Assembly: GCF_000004075.3 (NCBI RefSeq)
Contig: NC_026655.2
Span: 18,523,489 to 18,587,488, forward strand
Direction of reading: 5' to 3'
DNA length: 64,000 nucleotides
DNA from: Cucumis sativus
Lineage: Eukaryota; Streptophyta; Magnoliopsida; Cucurbitales; Cucurbitaceae
Part shown: positions 23,776 to 34,600 of the stretch, piece after piece
How the letters are laid out: every line of letters starts with the position of its first letter
Numbering within the stretch: position 1 is the stretch's first letter
The notes under the pieces: generated by a model
Told to the model about the DNA's origin: nothing
The model's input: the letters and a program-made list of their open reading frames with translations, nothing else
The model's database searches: none
Translations under genes and position numbers: made by a program

Positions 23776-24899
23776 TTAGACTCTCGTTGCCACTCTGCAG
23801 TGCCACGGCTTTAATAAGGTCCAAGAGTGTTTAGGTCTAATCTCAAACCCCTCGACAATAAGTCCAGTCTTGGTAGAATGGCCCTTGACCTCCATAAGAG
23901 CTATCTCAACTTCATCAGCTCCATCGCCACTCTCAAACTCTCCCAACTCAATTTGAAACCAACCATCACGTCTCTCTTGTGGCCACTCTAACCCTAACAT
24001 TTCTACAGATGGTCCAGGCGAAGGCAGAAAGCCCCTCCGCCACTGTCGAGGATTGTCCAAATGAGGGTCCAAACAAACGCTTCTTCTCCCATGGTTTTCA
24101 GTCCCAACAATTCCAACAGTGGCATCGGCTGGATAAAAATTGAACCCTTCATAATTACAATTCTTCATCTTGAATACAAAGTAAACTGCATAAGTTGTCC
24201 TAGGAGACAATATCTTGCAGCTTATTCTTCCACGTAATTCAAGCCACCACGCCTTGAGGAGCACAGCCACCTCCGCAAATCTGATTTTCTCACACACCCA
24301 CATTGAAAAAACAGTGTATTAGAATTCGGAATTAACAAAAAGAACGATAGTGATTTGTTCCAATCTCATAGACTTTGAACCTCGAACGAGGATGCCGATC
24401 CCAGCTCCAATATCTAGAGGTATCACCCCAAAGCAACGACAGACCCCTTGCTCCAAGCATTATGCATTTCTTACCACTCTGCCTGTCCAATGATAAACTC
24501 TGCTACAAATAAAGTGAACAAGAATTGATACAAACAAAAGACACAAAATTGGTGGAATTGGATCAGAAAAGTTACCTTGTTGCGGTCGTCAATTAGAACC
24601 GGGTTGTTGCAGAGAGAGAAAAAGATATCCTTCTTGGAACTGGAAAGTGGATCAAAAGATTTTCGGTAAGAAATCAAAACATCCCAATCGGGAGGGAGGA
24701 ACCTGTCCCACACAAAATCCGATTGCGCCGCCGCATTGAATACTCGAGAAACCGCCGCTGCCGTACAGGCATCGATTGGAGTCGTGAAAGATAACACATT
24801 AGCAATTACTCCTTCCGGCAAAAAAGATAAATCGCCAATTTCTTGGTCTTCGCCATCACTTTCCATCCTCGATTCCTGTTCCATTGCTCTCATTCGCAT
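23776..24899 (-). CDS. F-box protein PP2-B-like, copy 5 (intact)
   Basis: Exons 24899-24576, 24499-24381 and 24280-23776 (TAA), in phase, 315 aa, the longest copy. Intron 1 is only 76 bases, against about 360-1260 in the others. F-box: LSFLPEGVIANVLSFTTPID, then AAAQSDFVWDRFLP. Exon 2: SLSLDRQSGKKCIMLGARGL. Exon 3: AWWLELRGRISCKILSPRTT, GFNFYPADATVGI, SVCLDPHLDN, DGWFQIELGEF and GLIVEGFEIRPK. The protein continues 16 residues past the usual RPK end. Several Met codons (24899, 24893, 24884, 24869) precede the F-box; the first ATG is chosen, though any of them keeps the domain. Outermost intact member of the array, so its promoter side adjoins the 25 kb fragment. Confidence 0.92.
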
Positions 24900-25334
24900 T
24901 TGGGCCACATGCAATCAACAAATATGTATGGGATTTGAAAACTATTTGCAAATTCCAACCACAAATTCTTAAAACTACATATTTGAGTGTCGTTTTTAAC
25001 AACATTTTATACATGGATCCATAATCAATTGTGTTTTTTTAACTACATCCAGATGGAAGATCATGCGTTAGTTTTGGAGGTTGATGGTACAAATTTATGA
25101 TGGTTCATTTAGGCTCATATCCACAACCAAGTCTTATTCATTGTAATTGACTCAACTTTATGTTTACAAGTTAAAAATAAAATCAATCTTATGCCACATG
25201 ATAATTAAAATAGATATAACTACAACACAATCTAACCACTTTTAAAACCATATAAACGAAATTAAGGTTGATATCGAACTTATTAAAACTAAATCGAGAA
25301 ATTTAGATTGCTCTAAGAAATTTATCTATACAAC

Positions 25335-25495
25335 AAGGCAGCTGGGTTTAGGCCTAATCTCAATCCCCTCAACAGTAAGACCAATCTTTCCCACTAGCAC
25401 CCTTCACCTCTATGAGACTCATCTCAACTTCATCATCTCTGTCGCCACTTTTTCCCATTTCTCTCCTTTGGCTGCTGCTCCAATCTTCCTATGTC
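25335..25495 (-). pseudogene. PP2-B C-terminal fragment
   Basis: The - strand reads DDEVEMSLIEVKGASGK, shifts frame, then GLTVEGIEIRPK, which is the terminal block of PP2-B exon 3. No VCLDP segment, exon 2 or F-box follows on the expected side within 1.5 kb. This marks the outer end of the tandem array. Confidence 0.82.
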
Positions 25496-27364
25496 TTCAG
25501 ATCAAGGGATTATAATAAATGGTATACGAGTTCTTTAGCATTCTTTGTCCAAGAGATCACCCATAGAATTGTTCCAATCTACAATTGAGCTATCGAAAGA
25601 AAGGTGCATCTTGTTAGTATTAGTACTACTTTAATTTAATTTTTTTTAAAGTCTTTCTTAATCTTACTTTCATGTTCTTAGAATTTATTTCATTCAGAGG
25701 TCATATCAGTCCATTCATATCCCCTTCTAAATTCAAGATGTTACATGTAGATGCTGATGTATTAATTTGGATTAATGAGCCATTACCCTTTCTCAACTTT
25801 TTGCCTCACTCGAGTCTTTCTCACCTAGCTCAAAACGTATACCCTCCATCTAGTCAAAACACACTCTTCCTCAAAACGTCTAATCCTTTCGCTTAGTAAT
25901 TTTCAACTTCCTTCCTTCCTTGTAGCCCCTGCTTCATAATGTAACTGCACACTAGGAAAATTCACATCTTTTACGTAACAAGGCCGTAAAAAAGCGCTAA
26001 AGTTCAAGATAGTACATGAATGTGCACATCTAACTATGAGACATTACAAGAATATGATAGCGTAGAGTTAAAAAAAGCTTAAAAGAATTAAAAGTTAATA
26101 CACATACTAACAAAAGACATTTCTTTCTATTCAGAAACTCAATCGTAAAAACTCCAAAATTAATTAGGTATGCTTACTGCTTAGCTTAGAACAACTTTAT
26201 ATTAGACGATGTTTTAATGCATGTAAGTGATAAACAAACCATCCTAAAAAAAACTTGTGTTGAGGGATGATAGTCTTGGGAAGACCAACAATTAACTATA
26301 ACCATCCTACATTTATTTTTGGGTTAGAACATTCTTATATACAATTTTATAAATTTATATCATCACTACATGACTAGAGCTTTCTCTAGGTAGCATTTCT
26401 AGAACGACTGCATATACATGAGTATTGAATTCAAACTAGGAGTCTTATTAATTGAGTGGTTTTGATCTGATGATCTCAATTTTACTTTCGCATAATTTTA
26501 TAATTTCATCACAAACAAAAGCTTAATTTCTCCTTTTGCCTTCCTTGACTTTCATCCTAATAAAGTTTGTTAAAGCAGAGGGTTTCGCCAAAAGTAATAT
26601 AAAAAGCACAAGCAAATAATTACTTTTAAGAAAGCTTAAAGATGGGATGATGGAGTTAAATAATTAGTGATGTTGAACGTTATGATCTCTATAAGTTTTG
26701 TATGTGCTTGTATCAAAATTTGATTTGTTTGCTTTTCCAATGTGTAAGAACATTCGTGGCATTGTAAAGTGGACTTTACTCCCTATCCATCTACACCAAT
26801 CTTCTGTAATCGTGTTTAATTATGAAAAATTGTAATAGATCATAGCAATTTAAATTTAGGAATTTGTAAGTTTTACCCACGTTTTTTTTTTTTTTGCAAA
26901 TATGGCAAAAATAGGTACAAATTCAACAACCAAAGTGATACTCTTAATATACTTAATATATACTTGATACACTTGTTATGTCCCAATACACTTAGATACA
27001 CATATTTATATATACATAAACGTTTAAATTGACAAAATGTTTAAGGTATTTGAGTAAATGTGCCAATAACATTTGGATAAAATAAAACAACGTGACATAT
27101 TTGTAAATAAGTTGATCTTTATCAACTTTAGACTAGTAAAATGTGAAACAATTTTTTAAAAGGGGTTTAGGATAATTAGAGAGTCGTTATAGCTTAGCAT
27201 ATAGTAATTTGTGTTTGAGATATAAATTATTTTAGTTTATGTTATAATAATATGTATTTCTAGTTTATATTTCTACAATAAATATGTATATTTCTTTTCT
27301 CAATCTTTTAACAAAAATTCAAATCGTTTTTCATAATATAAGTGTTTGGTATATCAAATGTGTA

Positions 27365-27452
27365 TTGAGTGTATATCAATTGATCAAGGTATATCAAATA
27401 TGTATCTCAACCATTCAAGTGTATACACCTTAATCAATTGATATACGCTCAA
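27365..27452. repeat. Imperfect inverted repeat, arms about 32 bases
   Basis: The left arm ttgagtgtatatcaattgat (27365 onward) pairs with a right arm ending gatatacgctcaa at 27452; the spacer is about 23 bases. A further copy of the right-arm end (aattgatatacgctcaatca) follows at 27465-27484. Confidence 0.75.
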
Positions 27453-29436
27453 TCATGAATTCTTAATTGATATACGCTCAATCATGTATGAAGGATTTAA
27501 GTGTATAAAGTGGTTCCATATATATTTTTTTTTACCAAATTAAATAAGTCCATGGAATGGGCCTGATTTTTAAAATTTGTTTTTGTTAGAAATGAAAGAA
27601 GTAGTTTAAGAGCAATTATTTTATTATGGTTCAAGTTTTTATTATCAAATGATCTTATCCTTCTCTCCTCTAAAGGTGTGCACATAAAGTAAGAAGTGCT
27701 TTTAGCCACGCAATACACATGCAACTAAAAGTTTATAAATGAAATGCCCATGCATATTAATTGAAAGGGCAAAGGGACCCTATTTTGCTAATCTCAACTT
27801 TAAACTTTAAACCTTCTTATCACTCATTTCTATATTAACAATCATAATAATATACTTTTAAACAAACCAAAACTTCACATGACTAATATAAATACATAAA
27901 TCTTCGATCAAAAGACCAACCTAAATCTAGTTTAGATTGTGTTATACATATATACGTTAGATTAAATTATTAGAAGCTTAAATTTTTCATTTTCATATAA
28001 CCCCACTGGCAAAATCAATTGGGAATGTTATGTTTTATAACCATCATCTTAAAATTAAAAGAAAAAAAGAGAAAGCAATATATAATAAAACAATTCAAGG
28101 GGTTTTTCTTTTGACAAAATATCATTACAAGAATTAACTAATAATTGCATGAAACCTTTGATGATCGATGGATGGGCATAATTAAATCCAACTTTGAATT
28201 GTTCATTATATTCAAACATAAAAGAGAAAAGTGGAATCTACTTTGGGTGGAATACTTAGTTGGCTTCCTCTAAAAAGAAGACAAAGTTCACATTTTAGTG
28301 TTAGATGAAACAAAGGTTGCAAGTAATCCCAAACCACGAGGAGCTAAATAAATTGTTTGTTTTCGTTTGTCTCAATCACATAGATTAAAAGAGGAATTTA
28401 TTTGAATGCCAAATATGGCTCACAACCATTTGTCTCAATAATTAAGCACCATCTAGCCGCACCCCATCAGCTGAGGTGAGTTTTATTATTAAGTAATTTA
28501 AAGTAGAGACGAGGGCCGGTAAGTTGTAGTTAAGTTTTCAACCAAATTGCTATCCAACCAACTTTGATAAGTTTTAGTAAGTTTTTAAAAACATTTTTGA
28601 GAAGTAAAAGCTAATCCGTAGGTCGGTTTAACTCTTTAAAAATATTTTTAGAATTTTTTTTATTTATAATTCTTCAAAATTAACACCAATCAGCATGTTA
28701 ATTCCGTATAATATTAAAATATGTTATTCAAATTTTGAAAAATAATTTTAATTGACTAAAAGTATTTTTATACTCCTCTGGACAATAAAAAGGTCTTTCT
28801 AAAATTATTCTTTATCTTACCTCATGTTTTTGGGATTCAATATAACTATACAAGTATGTACAAATTTATTTTAAATTGCAAGTATATTAAAAGTATATTA
28901 AAGTTTATGGGTGATAGATAATATTTCTAAATTGTTATATTTATTACTATTTTTAAAGTAAGTCAAATTAAATTAAAAAGAACAATTTTTGTGGAGAATT
29001 GTAGGCACCAAAACTATTGGAATATTTGCAAATCTAGCTATCTCTTTTTGGATTTTTAATATATACTAAAAAAGAAAATTGACTTTGACTTTTATTTATT
29101 TGTTCATTTATTTTTATAATTATACCAAAGTGGTTAATTTTTATATGAATATAACTAAACTAAAAAAATATTTACGACTAGCGTAACCAAAAAAATAAAA
29201 GTCCATGAAACTAATAAAATATTTTATAACTTTCAAATTTGCTATTAAAAATTGTGAACTATTCGTCACTTCTTTTTCTCTTTTGTAATATATTAATCTT
29301 CTCTTCTAGATTTTATCCTATTTCTGATTTTCTTTATTGTAATTTTAAATCTTCACCGTTTTCGATAAGTTTTTTTAAAGCTACTTCATCTTCTTCATAT
29401 TAAAAAATATTAAGATAATTTAAATATCATTTTGAC

Positions 29437-29602
29437 ATGATCTAAACGATCATTTACCATGGTCAATATGATCGTTTAAATTTGAAATCATTTTTCCATC
29501 ATTTAAAAAGAATTACCTGATCCTATTAGTATGATCTAAATGATTGTTTACCATAGTCAACACGGTCTTTTAGCATGGTCAATACGATATTTAGATTTGA
29601 AG
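29437..29602. repeat. Diverged direct repeat with GATCGTTTA-like motifs
   Basis: catgatctaaacgatcattt at 29437 is echoed by gtatgatctaaatgattgtt near 29530, each followed by accatggtcaa/accatagtcaa and a gatttga end. Unit about 93 bases. Confidence 0.6.
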
Positions 29603-30116
29603 TTTTGAACAATCATTTACATTGGACTACATGTGGGCTTTTTTTATTTTCATAATTGTTTTATAAAATGTAAATATTTTACTGATTTATTATATTTTTA
29701 TTTTTAAAAAACCCCTTAATTGTATGTACCAATAATATATTTGGTATGCATTGTATTCATGCATCGACACGACAGTCATATATCATTTATGTGTTTGATA
29801 TATTTTATATTTTTTACTCTCGTTAAAATTTCATTATTTCATATAAATAAAATTCTATCAACGATAGTATATAATTGAATTCCTATCTTTGATATACTAC
29901 TAGTCATACAATGTTGATATACTTAAAATGTATTTTGAATTGAGTATTTAATACACATTTTGTTGTATTTGTCATAGAGGAAAAATTGGTAAAAAGTCAA
30001 AATCTCGACTTTTGGTCAAAGTTAAACTTTGACTTGAATGGTGAAATGACTATTTTATCTTTTGACTAAGTTAGTGAAAAAATCTAACATTTTGTTGAAT
30101 AATCTCATTAACTCTT

Positions 30117-30245
30117 AGTGAGCTATGTGGAAGCTCATGGTGATGACTTCAGCCCACTAAAAGATAATGCATTTTTGCATAATTCCACTAGTTCATTAAT
30201 GAGCTAAATGAAAGCTCGTGATGATGACACCAAACCCATTTAAAA
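30117..30245. repeat. Diverged 45-base direct repeat
   Basis: agtgagctatgtggaagctc (30117 on) is repeated as aatgagctaaatgaaagctc (30199 on), each continuing with a gtgatgac..cc.a..aa sequence. Confidence 0.6.
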
Positions 30246-30915
30246 TTAATTGAAACTAACGTGAAACATGCAATAGTTTTGCATGGTTTTTGTGTATTAT
30301 GTATTATTTGTTAATGTAACAATATTATATATATGAATATATAAGAGTGTTGATATATATGGATCATGATATGTGAATGCTATTATTGAAAACAAATTTA
30401 AAATGAGTGGAAGAATTAATTATTCAATCCCAACAAAAAAAAAAAAAGAGTATAGTTTGTAAACAACTTATAAATCAAATTATAAATCAAATTGGGAGCA
30501 TTTGAAGGTAAGCTGGAGACATGCTTAGCTCCCTTTAAACATGTTTTTATTACTTAAAGCAGATAAAATATATGTGCTTTTAGTTACTTGTTTAGTCACC
30601 AATTGGAAGAAGTCATTTGTATTTATGGATTCATCATTTTATGTTTAATAATTAAGAGAAAATAATGAAGTGTAAAGTAGATATACGTAAGTGTTAGGAT
30701 GTTTATTTCTTGTTATACATGGAAATTGAAAGATATAAATTTACTAATTCTATATATAGATATTATAATTGGAAGAGAAAAGGGAGTTTGATAAGTATTA
30801 ACTTAAAATCGTAAGAAATACGTAATAGAGATTATATCACGAAAACTAAAAAAGTTCGTCCAACAATCATCAACTTGATTATCCAATCAGAAAACAAAGT
30901 GTTTGACATGTGGGC

Positions 30916-30921
30916 CACGTG
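30916..30921. promoter_or_regulatory. G-box CACGTG
   Basis: Palindromic G-box about 770 bases upstream of the CBP60B-like ATG, followed at once by a TATAAATAAATA run (30922 on). A bZIP/bHLH target type by general knowledge. Confidence 0.45.
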
Positions 30922-31112
30922 TATAAATAAATAAATAAATAAGCAAATTTGCCTTGTATCCTATATATATTATTCAACGGTCCAGATCGCGTTTCAGCTT
31001 CTCCCTTGGCCCAATCGCAAGCGGCGACCAAAAGCGGAATCAGATCTGAGGACGACGAACGAGCTACAATCCACTGCTCCAACACTCACGTAAACCTCGC
31101 ACAAGGATAAGC

Positions 31113-31118
31113 CACGTG
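31113..31118. promoter_or_regulatory. Second G-box CACGTG
   Basis: About 200 bases after the first one and 570 bases before the ATG at 31690, within GCCACGTGGA. Confidence 0.45.
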
Positions 31119-31173
31119 GATGATTGGCTTGTTCTCTTGAATATCGTTGGACTAAGGAAGTAGATTGCGTGGA

Positions 31174-31288
31174 CCGCGTAGCAGGTGAATAGGTTTGATC
31201 TGGAGTTCATAGTCCGAGGGTTGAGAGTTGGATATTAGTCTGCGCAGTACAAAGCCCCAAATTAATCGCTCTCTCTCTCTTTACGCGC
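31174..31288. promoter_or_regulatory. Two CAMTA-type CGCG motifs
   Basis: CCGCGT at 31174-31179 and ACGCGC at 31283-31288 both fit the vCGCGb consensus bound by calmodulin-binding CAMTA factors. They lie in the promoter or 5' leader of the CBP60B-like gene. Motifs this short can occur by chance. Confidence 0.35.
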
Positions 31289-31689
31289 AAAAATCTCTTT
31301 TCATTTCTTTGGCTTACGATTGTTTTTCACTTTCTCTCTGTCCTACTCTCTTTTTGATTTTCCCGGTTAATCGGGATAATTTTGAAGCAACTAGCAAAAC
31401 ACTACTTGGAAATTTTACAGTAAGTTACAATTTCATTTCTAGGAAATTTCCAGGATGGAGCTGGATTTTCGATACTGTACTGCTTTCAATTTTGGGGTTT
31501 TTTAAAGCTTTCTTTATTTTTCTTCTTTCTTTTTCTCTTTTATGTTTGGCTGCGTCATTCTGCTTAGGGTTTGGTTCTTGCTGGCGGCTTTTGATTTTAA
31601 TCAATCCTCTTCATTGAAGTTTTGATTTGGGTGTGCAGTAGATCTGGAAAGTTGGAGCTTTTTTTTCTTTTTTTATCTAAAGGTTAAGG

Positions 31690-34600
31690 ATGAGGCAGAC
31701 AAGGTATATGGAGAGGACGAACTCCATGAGGGAGAAAAGGGGCTTGGAGGGTGGAGAAGATGAGCTGCCAGAGCGAAAGCGACCAGCTTTAGCTAGGTAT
31801 ATTGGTTATTTTTTTGCATTTCTCTTAAGAACGTGCTAATTAAAACTTTCGATTTCTTGTATTCTAATTTTAGAGGTTCTTTTCTTAGCCCCTCCTCTTT
31901 TGAACTAAATTTAGGTAGGGATGGGAAGTGAAAACATAATTCTGTATGTCGGTTGTATAAATCTGGATAGCCCTCTTGGAATCTCGAGTTGTGTATTGCC
32001 TATTGATTCTTTACATTAATTATTAAGGCTTTTACTATACACGTGTCATGATGATGAAGTAGATGAGTCATGTCTGCTGCTTCCTATGAGCTTTCTGTTA
32101 GGGGGTTATAGGTTTTGGTGGGAGGGGGGTTGTTCCTTCTAATTTCTTCATTGTAATAGTTAAATTCAGGTACACGGAGCCTGCACTGTAAAATGGAAAC
32201 TCCGAGATGGAAGTTTCAATGGGCAGCCTGAGCAGAAAATAAATTCATAAACTCTAATGACTGTAGCCATAATGATATGCATAATTCGTGATGCATATCT
32301 TCAATAAGTTCATTGTAATATTTTTTGGACTTCATATTGTCTAGTCTTCAAACTAAAGCCCATCGAGATTTTCTTTGTTTATTTGGATGGTGTAATACAT
32401 TCTTATGCTCATAAGGCCTGCTATTGTTTCTATTTCCTTTGTTGTTATTTTGTCAATACCAGCTTCGTCTTCTGACTACCAGTTTAAGAGTAAAAAAATT
32501 GTTGCTAACAAGTTTGCTTCATGAGAGTAATTATTATCATTATGGCTTTTGTATCTTTATGATTAATTCACATTGTTATATCAATTCATTTTCAATAAAG
32601 GTTATGCAATACAATATAATTTGGAGCTTTATGACCATGCAGTGTGATTGTAGAAGCCCTGAAGGTGGACAGTTTACAAAAGCTGTGCTCGTCATTGGAA
32701 CCAATACTCCGTAGAGTGGTAAGATACGTGATTTGTATAATCTTTTTTGTCTAACTAGTGAGCATACTTGAACGGTAGTAGTATTTAGTTGGGTGTCTGC
32801 TTGAGGGTTAGTTGTTTGCTTGGTTAACGCATGATAAGTTATCTAGTTTTGTTGCAGTGATGCCGAAAATTCTACTAATTCTAATTTAGTTTACTTTTTA
32901 ATTTTGTGTTTTCATAGACTTGGCTGTCTGCGCTTTTATTATGTTCAAAATTTAAATGTGACAATAATCTGTTTGAAATTAGCCCAATATACAAACGGCT
33001 CAATTGAAGTTTGAATTTATTCCCATTAAAGCTTAGACTCCTTTGACTGCAATATATCACTTTTTATTAATTGTAAACTTCAGTAATTTGTAGTTTTTAT
33101 GATCTTTTCTTAACCAATCCTATCTTCTCTTTATACTCTTCTCGTTCCTCTTTATTTCATCTTGGTTGTTACTCCATGCTTGAAAAATTATATTCTATTT
33201 TTCTTATTCAAGTCTTTTTTGTTCATATTGTATCTGATCATTGCTCACTCCTGGTGTCAAACAGGTTAGTGAGGAAGTGGAACGTGCTTTGGCTAAGATA
33301 GGTCCTGCTAGAATTTCTGGAAGGTCAACTATGAATAGTTGCTTATTTTTCCCCTTACATTTCCATTCGTTATATTTGATTTGTGCTGGACTGCTGGTAG
33401 ATATTGAAAAAATATCTATAAATTATTCTTTGCTACCAGTCTACCATTTATTGAATTGCTTTTACAAGAGTTTGAATGTTTTTGGGTCCTTTCCCCTTGA
33501 TGCACCCCTCAAGGGAGTTTGCTGCTTTGCAAGTAAAGTTGTTCTACTGTTGGCTGATTTGATGAATCAAAATCATTTATTACGCAGTTGCAAGCTTCAC
33601 TTTGTTTGTGGGTCTAAGCTCTATGCTTTAAATGTGACCTCATCTAATAGCTCTAAGATGATAACCTTTTGCTTAAAAAGTTGTTTGATATGTGAAATTA
33701 ACAATGTTGTCAACATTCCAATGGTGGGATGCTCTTGGCTTTTGAAACTTTTGTTCTAGGTAATGGGTTGTGCTTCATCTTACCCATGTTTAACTTTTCA
33801 ACCACTATTTGGAAAGTGATAGTGTTGCCTTCATGGAAATTGGTCAGTCATATAGGAATGGTTGGGTAGTTTGCACTCTCATACTTTCCTCATTTTCCGT
33901 TTATTCTGGTGTTGAAGTTTTGTATGCTATTATCCACAGCATGTTATCACGCACCATTTATCAGACACTAGTCTTCATCTGTTTCCTGATTTTACTTCTA
34001 ATCCTGTTGAACTATCCAAACGGAATAAGGGTTTCTTGGTAATTAGACTTCGTTGGGTTAATAAATTCATTCTGTTGACATAGAAATAACTAATAATTAT
34101 ATTGTTACTATGATGTTCTGACACTCTTACTTACAGGTCGTCTCCTAAAAGGATCGAAGGTCCTGATGGAAGAAACTTGCAACTTCACTTTAGGTCTAGA
34201 TTGTCTCTTCCCCTATTCACTGGAGGGAAAGTGGAAGGTGAACAGGGTGCAGCAATTCACGTCGTACTGGTTGATTCCAACACAGGCCATGTAGTAACGT
34301 CTGGACAGGAGGCCTTGACTAAATTGGACATTGTCGTACTTGAAGGTGATTTTAACAATGAAGATGATGAAGATTGGACGGAGGAAGAATTTGAAAGTCA
34401 TGTTGTTAAAGAGCGTGAAGGAAAGAGGCCTCTATTGACTGGTGACCTGCAGGTTACCCTCAAGGAAGGCGTTGGAACACTAGGGGATTTGACCTTCACT
34501 GATAATTCAAGTTGGATTAGGAGCAGAAAGTTCCGACTTGGGTTAAAGGTGGCTTCAGGATTTTGTGAAGGTGTACGTATTCGTGAAGCGAAAACTGAAG

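Larger units (their letters stand above)
25500..30880. other. Gene-free spacer with repeats
   Basis: Strongly AT-rich, with stops in all frames and no domain recognised. Contains an inverted repeat at 27365-27452, diverged duplicated segments at 29437-29602 and 30117-30245, and poly-A/T runs. It looks like old repeat sediment between the PP2-B array and the CBP60 gene. Confidence 0.6.

Noticed and set aside
31228-31617. 129-codon + strand open frame before CBP60B
   Set aside because: It begins at a TTG, has no domain, and lies in the promoter/5' leader of the CBP60B-like gene.
33241-33759. 172-codon + strand frame in the CBP60B gene
   Set aside because: Only the first part (33265-33323) is exon; the rest is read-through into an intron.
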